This document shows, one piece after another, positions 10,300-19,960 of a stretch of 64,000 nucleotides of DNA. Made by a program: the position numbers and the translations under genes. Source of the stretch: an uncultured Hoeflea sp. (lineage in GTDB: Bacteria > Pseudomonadota > Alphaproteobacteria > Rhizobiales > Rhizobiaceae). The stretch is from NCBI RefSeq assembly GCF_947501405.1, contig NZ_CANMVK010000001.1, positions 620,001 to 684,000 of the forward strand. Direction: 5' to 3'. Each line of letters starts with the position of its first letter. Position 1 is the stretch's first letter. Below the pieces are notes generated by a model. It searched no databases. It was not told the origin of the DNA and worked only from the letters and a program-made list of their open reading frames with translations.

Positions 10300-11916
10300 A
10301 TGAGCAAACAACGTCTTTATCTGTTCGACACCACGCTGCGCGATGGTCAGCAGACGCCGGGCATCGATTTCTCGGTCGAGGACAAGATCTCGATTGCGCG
10401 GCTGCTCGATGGCTTCGGGATCGACTATGTGGAGGGCGGCTATCCGGGCGCCAATCCCACCGACAACGCGTTCTTTTCGCAAAACCGGACCGAGCAGGCC
10501 TCGTTCGTTGCCTTCGGGATGACCAAGCGGGCGGGCGTATCAGTGTCCAACGACCCCGGTCTTGCAGCGCTGTTGCAGGCCTCGGGCGATGCGGTGTGCC
10601 TGGTCGCCAAGAGCTGGGATTACCATGTGAAAGTGGCGCTCGGCTGCACCAATGAGGAGAACCTTGAATCGATCTCGGACTCGGTGAAAGCGGTGATTGG
10701 GGCCGGCAAGGAGGCGATGCTCGATTGCGAGCATTTCTTCGACGGCTACAAGGCCAATCCGGATTACGCGATTGCCTGCGCCAAGGCGGCCTTTGATGCG
10801 GGCGCGCGCTGGGTGGTGCTGTGCGACACCAATGGGGGAACGCAGCCTTCCGAGGTGAGCGATATCATCGCCGCGGTGATCGCGGCCGGCGTTCCCGGCG
10901 AGCGGCTGGGCATTCACGCCCACAATGACACCGGCCAGGCGGTGGCCAATTCGCTGGCGGCGGTGAATGCCGGGGTGCGGCAGATCCAGGGCACGCTCAA
11001 CGGCATCGGCGAGCGCTGCGGCAACGCCAATCTCATCACGCTGGTGGGGACGCTGGCGCTCAAACCGATCTTTGCTGACCAGTTCGAGATCAGTATCGAT
11101 GCCGAGAAGCTTGAGGGGCTGACCCGGCTCAGCCACGCTTTTGACGAATTGCTCAACCGCTCGCCGGCCCAGCAATCTCCCTATGTCGGTGCCTCGGCGT
11201 TTGCCACCAAGGCGGGCATTCATGCTTCGGCGCTGATCAAGGATCCGCGCACCTATGAGCATGTGCCGCCCGAGAGCGTTGGCAATTTCCGAAAAGTTAT
11301 GGTGTCGGACCAGGGCGGCAAATCCAACTTCATCAATGCGCTCAAGCAGCGCGGCATCACCGTCGCCAAGGACGATCCGAAGCTCGATCAGCTCATCAGC
11401 ATCGTCAAGGAGCGCGAGGCGACCGGCTATGCCTATGAGGGGGCAGATGCGAGTTTCGAACTTCTGGCACTCAGGACATTGGGCCGGGTGCCGGACTATT
11501 TCTCGGTCACCAGCTTCCGGGTGATGGTGGAGCGCCGCTTCGACGCCATGGGACGTCTTCGCACGGTGTCCGAGGCTGTGGTCAAGCTCAATGTCGATGG
11601 TGCGGAGATGATGTCGGTGGCCGAGGGCCACGGTCCGGTCAATGCGCTCGACATCGCGCTCAGGAAGGATCTGGGCGTCTATCAGTCGGAGATCGAAGAT
11701 CTCGAACTGGTGGACTACAAGGTGCGGATCCTCAACGGCGGTACCGAGGCAATCACCCGGGTGCTGATCGAGTCAGCCGATGGCGATGGTGCGCGCTGGT
11801 GGACCGTGGGCGTCTCCGACAACATCATTGACGCTTCGTTCCAGGCGCTGATGGATTCGATCATCTTCAAGCTGATGAAGAACCGCGAACTGGCCGGCCG
11901 CGTGGCGGCGGAGTAG
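10300..11916 (+). CDS. cimA: (R)-citramalate synthase / 2-isopropylmalate synthase family
   Basis: [64 protein letters not shown] and a C-terminal LeuA regulatory domain. Confidence 0.85.
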   Translation: MSKQRLYLFDTTLRDGQQTPGIDFSVEDKISIARLLDGFGIDYVEGGYPGANPTDNAFFSQNRTEQASFVAFGMTKRAGVSVSNDPGLAALLQASGDAVCLVAKSWDYHVKVALGCTNEENLESISDSVKAVIGAGKEAMLDCEHFFDGYKANPDYAIACAKAAFDAGARWVVLCDTNGGTQPSEVSDIIAAVIAAGVPGERLGIHAHNDTGQAVANSLAAVNAGVRQIQGTLNGIGERCGNANLITLVGTLALKPIFADQFEISIDAEKLEGLTRLSHAFDELLNRSPAQQSPYVGASAFATKAGIHASALIKDPRTYEHVPPESVGNFRKVMVSDQGGKSNFINALKQRGITVAKDDPKLDQLISIVKEREATGYAYEGADASFELLALRTLGRVPDYFSVTSFRVMVERRFDAMGRLRTVSEAVVKLNVDGAEMMSVAEGHGPVNALDIALRKDLGVYQSEIEDLELVDYKVRILNGGTEAITRVLIESADGDGARWWTVGVSDNIIDASFQALMDSIIFKLMKNRELAGRVAAE

Positions 11917-12076
11917 CGCAGCCTGGCGATGGCCAACCCCTGCGCCGGCGATCCATCAAGGATTCTGATGGAATGATCGGATATGTGGCGTTGCGCTGAT
12001 TGATGGGCGGCTGTAACGGTTGGGTTTGCCGTTCATTTGCCGCCGGGATGTGCCCGGATCGCCCGCCGGAGCTTTC

Positions 12077-13012
12077 ATGTCCAAGCCGCCCGTCCTTGCC
12101 GATGAAGATACGCCGCGCGGTTTCGCATTCGCGCTGGCGGCTTATCTGCTCTGGGGGTTCCTGCCCTTCTACATGAAGGCGGTGGCGCATATTCCTGCGA
12201 TCGAAGTGGTGGCGCACCGGGTGATCTGGTCGGTTCCGATCGCCGGACTGGTGCTGATCTGGCTCGGCCGCACCCGTGATATCCGGCTGGCGCTGGGCTC
12301 GCCGCGGACCATGGTCATGGCGCTTTTGACCGCAGCGCTGATCACCGTCAACTGGAGCATCTATGTCTGGTCGATCGGCGCCGGGCGGGCCATCGAGACG
12401 GCGCTCGGATACTACATCAATCCGCTGTTTTCGATCTTCCTGGGTGCGGTGCTTTTGCGCGAAAGTCTTGACCGGCGTCAGAAGATCGCCATTGCGCTGG
12501 CCGTCGTGGCGGTAGCGCTGCTGGCCTGGGAATCGGGTGGAGTGCCGTGGGTGTCGGTCGGTCTGGCGCTTAGCTGGGGCTTCTACGCGTTTTTCAAGAA
12601 ATCGCTGCCCGTCGGACCCAACCAGGGCTTTTTCCTCGAAGTGCTGATCCTCACCGTTCCGGCAATTGCCTTCGTTGCCTACACCCAAATCAATGGAACC
12701 GGGCACTTCGGCGGTACCGGTTCTGTGGATGTGCTGTTGCTGCTGGGCTGCGGCCTGGTGACCGCCGTGCCGCTGATGATCTACGCCAACGGCGCCAAGC
12801 TGCTCAGGCTTTCGACCATCGGCATCATGCAATATATCGCGCCGACGATGATCTTCGTCATCGCCGTCTTCGTCTTCAAGGAACCGTTCGGCCCTTACAA
12901 GCTTGCAGCCTTCGTGCTGATCTGGACAGCGCTTGCGATCTACAGCTCATCGCTATTGCGCAGCCGCAAGGCGCGGCTCGCGGCCGCGGCGCACACACCG
13001 GCATCGGGTTGA
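12077..13012 (+). CDS. rarD: EamA family transporter RarD
   Basis: GFAFALAAYLLWGFLPFYMKAVAHIPAIEVVAHRVIWSVPIAGLVL ... NWSIYVWSIGAGRAIETALGYYINPLFSIFLGAVLLRE. Confidence 0.9.
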   Translation: MSKPPVLADEDTPRGFAFALAAYLLWGFLPFYMKAVAHIPAIEVVAHRVIWSVPIAGLVLIWLGRTRDIRLALGSPRTMVMALLTAALITVNWSIYVWSIGAGRAIETALGYYINPLFSIFLGAVLLRESLDRRQKIAIALAVVAVALLAWESGGVPWVSVGLALSWGFYAFFKKSLPVGPNQGFFLEVLILTVPAIAFVAYTQINGTGHFGGTGSVDVLLLLGCGLVTAVPLMIYANGAKLLRLSTIGIMQYIAPTMIFVIAVFVFKEPFGPYKLAAFVLIWTALAIYSSSLLRSRKARLAAAAHTPASG

Positions 13013-13630
13013 TTACATCCGTTTGATGACGTCGGCCTCGCCGGCAGCATCCGCCGGCACCGCCGCGGCCATGATCGCCGGCACGACATCTTCCGCGCGG
13101 TCGATCACCATTGGCCGCACAAGATGCGCGGTGTGAATGAAGCCCTCGCCGGACATGTGTTCAAGCAGCGCGTTGAGCGGGTCCCAGAACCCCGAAACAT
13201 TGGCGAAAACCATTGGTTTGGCGTGGCGGCCGAGCTGCGCCCAGGTCATGATTTCGATGATTTCTTCAAGGGTCCCGATGCCGCCGGGCAGGGTGACGAA
13301 GGCATCGGAACGTTCGAACATCATATGCTTGCGCTCATGCATGTCGCGGGTGACATGGAGCTCGCTCAGGCGGCCGAGTTCGCGCCGCGAGGCTTCCTTG
13401 TCCATCAGGAATTCCGGGATGATGCCGATTGCTTTGCCGCCGCCGGCCATGACCGCTTCGGCGACCGCGCCCATGATGCCCTTGGTGCCGCCGCCGTAAA
13501 CCAGGTCGATGCCATTGTCGGCCATCGCCCTGCCCAGCGTCTCCGCTGCAGCGCGATAGGCAGGGTTTTGGCCCGGCTGCGAGCCGCAATAAACGCAAAT
13601 CGATCTTATGCTGTTTGACTTGATATCCAT
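13013..13630 (-). CDS. LOG family protein (TIGR00730, cytokinin-riboside monophosphate phosphoribohydrolase-like)
   Basis: ICVYCGSQPG, GGGTKGIMGAVAEAVMAGGGKAIGIIPEFL, ALPGGIGTLEE-type motif (VTLPGGIGTLEEIIEIMTWAQLG). Confidence 0.9.
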   Translation of the reverse strand: MDIKSNSIRSICVYCGSQPGQNPAYRAAAETLGRAMADNGIDLVYGGGTKGIMGAVAEAVMAGGGKAIGIIPEFLMDKEASRRELGRLSELHVTRDMHERKHMMFERSDAFVTLPGGIGTLEEIIEIMTWAQLGRHAKPMVFANVSGFWDPLNALLEHMSGEGFIHTAHLVRPMVIDRAEDVVPAIMAAAVPADAAGEADVIKRM

Positions 13631-13764
13631 CCGCCGAACAAACATTGCACTGCGGGGGCGGTCAAGGCCGCGCGGAGGGCCAAACCGGCTTTTTCTTGTA
13701 CCGTTTGGCCAAAGGGGATAGGTATTTTGGCATATAATTGATTGCCGCACCGACGGAGAATGAC

Positions 13765-15789
13765 ATGTTGAAGCTGGGAGCCGGATTGAAGGCCTTCTTC
13801 GGACTGGTGTTCGCGGCAGCCGCCGCTGGCGCGGTCTATGTGGTGCCTCAGCTCATGGAGCCGCGCGAGGCCAGCGTGTCTGAACCGGTGGTTGAGATGG
13901 AGAGCGAGGCCGGGAGCACAGCGCCGGAGGCGGAGTCGCCCGGTGGTGATACCGATAGCGCCAACGAGGGCAGCGCCGAGGGCGACACCGAAGTCGCGAG
14001 CCTCTCCAGCGACTGGGTGATCCCGCGTTTCGATGTGCTGCGGGTCGAGCCTGACGGATCCACGGTGATCGCCGGCAAGGCCGAGCCCGGCACCACGCTC
14101 GACATCATGGACGGCGAGACCGTGATCGCCTCGACGATGGTCGGTCCCAGCGGCGATTTCGCAGCGGTTCTCGATACGCCGCTGGCTGCAGGTGACTATC
14201 AGCTCAAGCTGAGGATCGTCGGCGCGGATGGCACAGTGCGCGAATCCGAAGAGGTGGCGACGGTCTCGGTTCCCAAGGACGCGGATGGCGAGCTTCTCGC
14301 CATGGTCAGCCGGCCGGGCGAAGCCAGCCGCATCATTGCCCAGCCATCAGCGCCCGAACAGGTGGCGGAAACCGAAGTCGCCATGCAGGCGCCTGAGGCC
14401 GAAGATGCCGCACCGGAAGAGGGCGCGGCCCCGGAGATTGCAACGTCTGAGATCACAACGCCGGAGCTGCCGGAGATGTCGTCGCTGATGACCCGGTCCG
14501 CGCCTGAGGTTACGCCGAAAGCCGCCGCCGACCCCGCGCAGGAAAAATCCGACCGCCCCGTTGCTGCGGTATCCGAGAGTTCCGAAACGGTCGATGCCGC
14601 GGCTCCGGCCGACACTTTGGAAAACAGCGAAGCGGAGGAGGCCGGGACCGAAGTTGCCTCTGTGTCGCCTGATGTTGCCAGCGGCGCTTCGGGGGTTGAG
14701 CCGGTGTCCGACTTCACCGTGCGGGTGGATGCGATTGAAATCGAAGGCGGCCGGATATTCATCGCCGGATCGGCGACGCCCGGCTATACCGTGAAGGTGT
14801 CGGCGGACGGGGAACTCATCGGCACCGGTAAGGCCGACGAGAACGGCCGTTACATTATCGAGGCCGAGGCGGAACTCTCGGTCGGAGATCACATCGTCAA
14901 CGCCGATCTGATTGACAGCGCCACGGGCACGGTGCTTTTGCGGGCGACCGTGCCGTTCAACCGGCCCGAGGGTGAGACATTGGCGGCCGTGTCGCCTGCG
15001 CCAAGCACAACCGGCAAGACCTCGCGGGTTACCGCCGGAAACGGCGCGGCTTCGCAAACCCCGGCCGAGGCCGCCGCAGTCGATGAGACCGGACCGGCTG
15101 CGTCTGGCGACGCCGTGAACGAACTCGTGGTTGCCGATATCGCAAGTCTGTCGCAGATGCGCGAAGATGCGTTCGAAGCGCTTGCGGCGCTCGAAGCGAT
15201 GGTGTCGGGCACAGATGTGCCGGATACGGCAAAGGTGACTGCCGCGCGGCGGGCGGCTGTCGACAAACTCAAGGCGGCCGCTATGGCGGGTTTGCCGGCG
15301 GAAAGCGCCGCGGACGCCAAGGCGATTGCGCGGGCCATGCGGGCACAGGCCCGCGCGGCGCTGGCGGTTATCGCGCCGGAAGCGATCCAGTCCGGCGGAA
15401 CCGCGGGCGCGGACGGCGAGGAAAGTGCAGAAGACCTCGCGGCCATGCGCGAGATGCTGCAACGGGCGCAAACCGCTCTGTCCCAACCGGCAGAAGCGGC
15501 TTTGGCCGCTGAAGACGCGCAGGATGGCGGGCTGCGCACCATCGAACAAGCACCGCTGGCATCGGCGCCGGGCGCTGTGATCATTCGTCGGGGCGACACG
15601 CTGTGGCGGATTTCACGCCGGACCTATGGGCAGGGTGTGCGCTACACGACGATCTATCTTGCCAATCGCTCCCAGATCCAGAACCCCGACCGGATTCAGC
15701 CAGGTCAGGTGTTTTCGGTGCCTGAAACGCCGCTTGAGAACGCGGAGGAGCTGCACCGGGAACGGCTGGAGGCGGAGCGCGACCGCTAA
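13765..15789 (+). CDS. LysM peptidoglycan-binding domain protein with Ala/Glu/Pro-rich low-complexity region
   Basis: C-terminal GAVIIRRGDTLWRISRRTYGQGVRYTTIYLANRSQIQNPDRIQPGQVFSVPE (LysM); two Ig-like segments (DGSTVIAGKAEPGTTLDI..., GGRIFIAGSATPGYTVKV...). Confidence 0.88.
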   Translation: MLKLGAGLKAFFGLVFAAAAAGAVYVVPQLMEPREASVSEPVVEMESEAGSTAPEAESPGGDTDSANEGSAEGDTEVASLSSDWVIPRFDVLRVEPDGSTVIAGKAEPGTTLDIMDGETVIASTMVGPSGDFAAVLDTPLAAGDYQLKLRIVGADGTVRESEEVATVSVPKDADGELLAMVSRPGEASRIIAQPSAPEQVAETEVAMQAPEAEDAAPEEGAAPEIATSEITTPELPEMSSLMTRSAPEVTPKAAADPAQEKSDRPVAAVSESSETVDAAAPADTLENSEAEEAGTEVASVSPDVASGASGVEPVSDFTVRVDAIEIEGGRIFIAGSATPGYTVKVSADGELIGTGKADENGRYIIEAEAELSVGDHIVNADLIDSATGTVLLRATVPFNRPEGETLAAVSPAPSTTGKTSRVTAGNGAASQTPAEAAAVDETGPAASGDAVNELVVADIASLSQMREDAFEALAALEAMVSGTDVPDTAKVTAARRAAVDKLKAAAMAGLPAESAADAKAIARAMRAQARAALAVIAPEAIQSGGTAGADGEESAEDLAAMREMLQRAQTALSQPAEAALAAEDAQDGGLRTIEQAPLASAPGAVIIRRGDTLWRISRRTYGQGVRYTTIYLANRSQIQNPDRIQPGQVFSVPETPLENAEELHRERLEAERDR

Positions 15790-15855
15790 AAATGCCGGTA
15801 CACGGCGTGCCGGCCGCTTGACCTTGCAGACCTCATCGTTTATCGCCGATTTACG

Positions 15856-16275
15856 ATGAAAGAAAAATCCTCCCAATCCGGCGGCCGGTCTCATTCCGAC
15901 AATGGCGACGAAGCCGTGGCGCGCAAACTGGCGGCGCTCGCGCACCCGGTGCGGTTGCGGCTGCTTCGGCACATGGCCACGACAAAGACCTGCTGCGTAA
16001 AGGACATGGTGGCCGAAGTCGGGATGGCGCAATCGACCGTGTCGCAACATCTCAAAATGCTGGTTGATGCGGGACTGGTGGGTTACCGGTCGGAGCGGCA
16101 ACGCTCCTGCTATCATGTGAATGCCGATGCGCTTGACGAATTGGTCAACGTCGTCGGTCAAACCCTCGATTATTGTTGCGGCAAGGTCTGCGGCAGTGAT
16201 TCCGGCGGGTCGTGTGAAATCGAAGGCCGGCAGGCGGGCGCAACAACGCCGCCATCCGGCTCAAAGGACATGTAA
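15856..16275 (+). CDS. ArsR-family transcriptional regulator with C-terminal cysteine cluster
   Basis: LAALAHPVRLRLLRHMATTKTCCVKDMVAEVGMAQSTVSQHLKMLVDAGLVGY plus C-terminal DYCCGKVCGSDSGGSC. Confidence 0.85.
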   Translation: MKEKSSQSGGRSHSDNGDEAVARKLAALAHPVRLRLLRHMATTKTCCVKDMVAEVGMAQSTVSQHLKMLVDAGLVGYRSERQRSCYHVNADALDELVNVVGQTLDYCCGKVCGSDSGGSCEIEGRQAGATTPPSGSKDM

Positions 16276-16276
16276 T

Positions 16277-18169
16277 TTGGCTTCCAAGACAGTCTCCGCC
16301 GATCAGGGCAACCCCATCGGAACGCTCAAGAATCTGTGGCCCTATATGTGGCCCGCCGATCGTCCGGATCTCAAGATGCGGGTGTTGTGGGCGTCGGTCT
16401 TCCTGCTTTTGTCGAAGATCGTTCTGATCATGGTGCCCTATTTCTTCAAATGGGCCACCGATGCGTTGAATGGCGAGCTGACCGCGCCGGACTGGCTGCC
16501 GATGATGCTTGCGACGCCGGTGATGCTGGTGATCGCCTACAACACCGTGCGGCTGGTTCAGTGGGGCTTCAACCAGTTGCGCGACGCGCTGTTTGCGCGG
16601 GTCGGGCAGCATGCCGTGCGGCAACTCGCCTACAAGACCTTTGTGCACATGCACGAATTGTCGCTGCGCTTTCATCTCGAACGGCGCACCGGCGGGTTGT
16701 CACGGGTGATCGAGCGCGGCACCAAGGGCATCGAGACCATCGTCCGCTTCACCATTTTGAACACCGCGCCGACGCTGATCGAGTTCGCGCTGACAGCGGT
16801 AATTTTCGGGTTCGCCTATGGCTGGAGCTATGTCGCGGTCACCGCCGTGACGGTGTGGCTCTATATCTGGTTTACGGTGCGCGCGTCCGACTGGCGTATC
16901 AGCATACGCCGGGCGATGAACGCGTCCGATACCGATGCCAACACCAAGGCGGTCGACTCGCTGCTCAATTTCGAAACCGTCAAGTATTTTGGCAATGAGG
17001 ACATGGAAGCGCGCCGGTTCGATGCCTCCATGGCTGGCTATGAGAAATCCGCGACCCAGGTCTGGACCTCGCTGGGATGGCTCAACATGGGCCAGGGCGT
17101 GATCTTCGGTCTCGGCATGATGGTGATGATGGTCATGTCGGCCATGGCTGTGCAGGCGGGCGAGCAGACCATCGGCGATTTCGTGTTCATCAACGCCATG
17201 CTGATGCAATTGTCGGTGCCGCTCAATTTCATCGGCTTCGTCTATCGCGAGATCCGCCAGGGACTGGCCGATATCGAGCAGATGTTCGAGCTTCTTGATG
17301 TTGCGCCGGAAGTGCGCGATGCGCCCGACGCACGGTCGCTTGCGGTGGAGAACGGCACGATCCGGTTCAACGATGTCAGCTTCAGCTATGACCCGGCGCG
17401 TCCGATTCTCAAGGGCATTTCGTTCGAGGTTCCGGCAGGCAAAACCATTGCCATTGTGGGGCCTTCGGGCGCGGGCAAATCCACCATTTCCCGGCTCCTG
17501 TACCGGTTCTATGACATCCAGTCGGGCAGCATCTCGATTGACGGGCAGAATGTGGACACCGTAACGCAAAAGAGCCTGCGCGCGGCCATTGGCATGGTGC
17601 CGCAGGATACGGTGCTGTTTAACGACACCATCGCCTACAACATCCGCTATGGCCGGGTGGGCGCCAGTGAGGCCGAAATCCACAAGGCTGCGGAACTGGC
17701 GCAGATCGGCGACTTCATCGAAAGCCTGCCCGAGGGCTACAAATCGATGGTCGGCGAACGCGGTCTCAAACTGTCGGGCGGCGAGAAGCAGCGCGTGGCG
17801 ATCGCCCGCACCATCCTCAAGGCGCCGCCGATCCTGATCCTCGACGAGGCGACATCGGCGCTGGATACCGCCACCGAGCAGGAAATCCAGACCGCGCTGG
17901 ATTTCGTCTCCAAGGGCCGCACCACGCTGGTGATCGCCCACCGGCTGTCCACCGTGGTCAGCGCCGATGAGATCATCGTGCTTCAGGACGGGGTGATCGC
18001 CGAACGCGGGCGGCACGCCGATCTGCTGGCGCACAAGGGGCTTTACGCCTCGATGTGGGACCGCCAGCGCGAAGCCACGGAAGCCGAGGAGCAGCTCAAG
18101 CGCATGCGCGAGGATGATGAGTTCGGCATCGTCACCCGGCGGCGCACGTCCGAGATTGGCGAAAGCTGA
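16277..18169 (+). CDS. ABC transporter ATP-binding protein/permease, Atm1/HMT1-type exporter
   Basis: TTG start likely (MASKTVSADQGNPIGTLKNLWPYMWP); VGPSGAGKSTISRLLYRFYD, LSGGEKQRVAIARTILKAPPILILDEATSALDT motifs; ETVKYFGNEDMEARRFD typical of Atm1-like exporters. Confidence 0.88.
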   Translation: MASKTVSADQGNPIGTLKNLWPYMWPADRPDLKMRVLWASVFLLLSKIVLIMVPYFFKWATDALNGELTAPDWLPMMLATPVMLVIAYNTVRLVQWGFNQLRDALFARVGQHAVRQLAYKTFVHMHELSLRFHLERRTGGLSRVIERGTKGIETIVRFTILNTAPTLIEFALTAVIFGFAYGWSYVAVTAVTVWLYIWFTVRASDWRISIRRAMNASDTDANTKAVDSLLNFETVKYFGNEDMEARRFDASMAGYEKSATQVWTSLGWLNMGQGVIFGLGMMVMMVMSAMAVQAGEQTIGDFVFINAMLMQLSVPLNFIGFVYREIRQGLADIEQMFELLDVAPEVRDAPDARSLAVENGTIRFNDVSFSYDPARPILKGISFEVPAGKTIAIVGPSGAGKSTISRLLYRFYDIQSGSISIDGQNVDTVTQKSLRAAIGMVPQDTVLFNDTIAYNIRYGRVGASEAEIHKAAELAQIGDFIESLPEGYKSMVGERGLKLSGGEKQRVAIARTILKAPPILILDEATSALDTATEQEIQTALDFVSKGRTTLVIAHRLSTVVSADEIIVLQDGVIAERGRHADLLAHKGLYASMWDRQREATEAEEQLKRMREDDEFGIVTRRRTSEIGES

Positions 18170-18309
18170 ACACAGGCGGACGGTGTCGGGCTTCAAGTGC
18201 GCTCTTCCATGAGACGCCACTTTGTTGAGGCACGGGCGCGGAAAGTGGTTTTCACCACGGGGCAAATTGCTGTAGGCACAGCCATCGGCCACGACAGGGA
18301 TTGAACGTC

Positions 18310-19011
18310 ATGAGCATATTCGACAGCGTGCGCAACGCGCTGGTTCCGGTTCACCGCGAGGGCTACCGCTTCGTCGCCGCCTTCTTCGGCGTTTCGGTGC
18401 TGCTCGGCTTCATTGCCGATCCGCTGTTCTGGATCGGCATGGTGCTGACTGCGTGGTGTGCCTATTTCTTTCGCGATCCCGAACGCGTCACCCCGCTCGA
18501 TGATGATCTGGTGATCAGCCCCGCCGATGGCCAGGTGTCGTCGGTGGTGCGGATGACGCCGCCCGCCGAGCTGGGTCTGGGCGACGATGAGATGCTGCGC
18601 ATTTCGGTGTTCATGAATGTGTTCAACTGCCATGTGAACCGCGCGCCGATGGAAGGCCAGGTGGTTCGCAAGATCTACTCCAGGGGCTCGTTCTTGAACG
18701 CCGAACTCGACAAGGCCAGCACCGAGAACGAGCGCAGTGCGATTGTGATCGAGACCGAGCGCCATGGCGAGATTGGCGTAGTGCAGATTGCCGGCCTGGT
18801 GGCGCGGCGGATCCTGTGCTGGGCCGAGGAAGGCGAAGAGCTCGATGCCGGCGAACGGTTCGGCCTGATCCGGTTCGGCTCGCGGCTCGATGTGTTCCTG
18901 CCCGCAGCCGCGCGGCCGCTTGTCAGCGTCGGCCAGACAGCAATTGCCGGGGAAACCATGCTGGCGGAATTCGGCTCGGACAAGGGCCCGGTGGTCAGCC
19001 GCCGCGATTGA
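18310..19011 (+). CDS. psd: phosphatidylserine decarboxylase
   Basis: [63 protein letters not shown]. Confidence 0.9.
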   Translation: MSIFDSVRNALVPVHREGYRFVAAFFGVSVLLGFIADPLFWIGMVLTAWCAYFFRDPERVTPLDDDLVISPADGQVSSVVRMTPPAELGLGDDEMLRISVFMNVFNCHVNRAPMEGQVVRKIYSRGSFLNAELDKASTENERSAIVIETERHGEIGVVQIAGLVARRILCWAEEGEELDAGERFGLIRFGSRLDVFLPAAARPLVSVGQTAIAGETMLAEFGSDKGPVVSRRD

Positions 19012-19066
19012 GCCAGTCTGGCCAGATATGAGGCCGAATGCGAGGCCGGATGTGAGGGACGAAAGC

Positions 19067-19936
19067 ATGCAGACGCCGTTTCCGCCCTATGAGCCCGACG
19101 GACCCGACATGGGCCGGGGACCGCGTTTGCGCGAGATCCCGTTCCGGATGCTGATCCCCAATTTGATCACGGTGCTGGCGATCTGCGCCGGGCTGACCGG
19201 CATTCGCCTGGCGTTTGAGAACCGGTTCGAACTGGCGGTCGCCATGGTGCTGATCGCGGCCTTTCTCGACGGGATTGACGGCCGGGTGGCGCGGCTGTTG
19301 AAGGCGCAGTCGAAATTCGGCGCGCAGATGGATTCGCTGGCCGACATCGTCAATTTCGGCGTGGCGCCGGCACTGGTGCTTTATGTGTTCATCCTCGATC
19401 AGGCGCGCTCCTTTGGCTGGATCGCGGCCATCGTCTACGCCATTGCCGCGGGCCTGCGACTGGCGCGTTTCAATGTGATTTCCGAAAGCGGTGTCAAATC
19501 AGCGTGGCAGAAATACTATTTCGTTGGCGTGCCGGCGCCGGCGGGGGCATTTTTGGTGCTGTTGCCGATTTACTTTGGTTTCCTGGGCATGCCGATCGAC
19601 AAATCTACGGCGTTTCCCGCGGCCGCCTACACGATGTTCATCGGTTTCCTGCTGGTGAGCCGGGTGCCGGTCTTTTCGGGCAAGGGGCTTGGCCGTGGCG
19701 TACGGCGCGATCTGGTGATGCCCTTCATTCTGATCGCGGTGGTGTATGTGTCGCTGCTGATGAGTTTCACCTGGGAAACCCTGACGCTGACAGCGATTGT
19801 CTATCTCGCCTCATTGCCGTTCGGCGCCAGGGCCTGGTCAAAAAAATACGGGGTCGGCGCGCCGCGGGCCAGTTCGCCGAAACCCGCCGATGCCACCGAT
19901 GCCGGCGCGCGCGGCGACGACAACCGGCCGGATTGA
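19067..19936 (+). CDS. pssA: CDP-diacylglycerol--serine O-phosphatidyltransferase
   Basis: Multi-TM protein with the CDP-alcohol phosphatidyltransferase motif DGIDGRVARLLKAQSKFGAQMDSLADIVNFGVAPALVLY; directly follows psd. Confidence 0.9.
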   Translation: MQTPFPPYEPDGPDMGRGPRLREIPFRMLIPNLITVLAICAGLTGIRLAFENRFELAVAMVLIAAFLDGIDGRVARLLKAQSKFGAQMDSLADIVNFGVAPALVLYVFILDQARSFGWIAAIVYAIAAGLRLARFNVISESGVKSAWQKYYFVGVPAPAGAFLVLLPIYFGFLGMPIDKSTAFPAAAYTMFIGFLLVSRVPVFSGKGLGRGVRRDLVMPFILIAVVYVSLLMSFTWETLTLTAIVYLASLPFGARAWSKKYGVGAPRASSPKPADATDAGARGDDNRPD

Positions 19937-19960
19937 GCGGCCTCCCGGTTTGTCTTGAGA

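Noticed and set aside
11867-12832. 321-aa ORF on the minus strand
   Set aside because: Antisense to rarD; Arg/Gln/His-rich, no domain, while rarD is a clear match.
13765-15789. Possible tandem DNA repeats in the Ala/Glu-rich gene
   Set aside because: The protein is low complexity, but I could not find a regular DNA repeat unit.
16700-18292. 530-aa ORF on the minus strand
   Set aside because: Antisense to the Atm1-type ABC exporter; composition typical of a high-GC shadow ORF.
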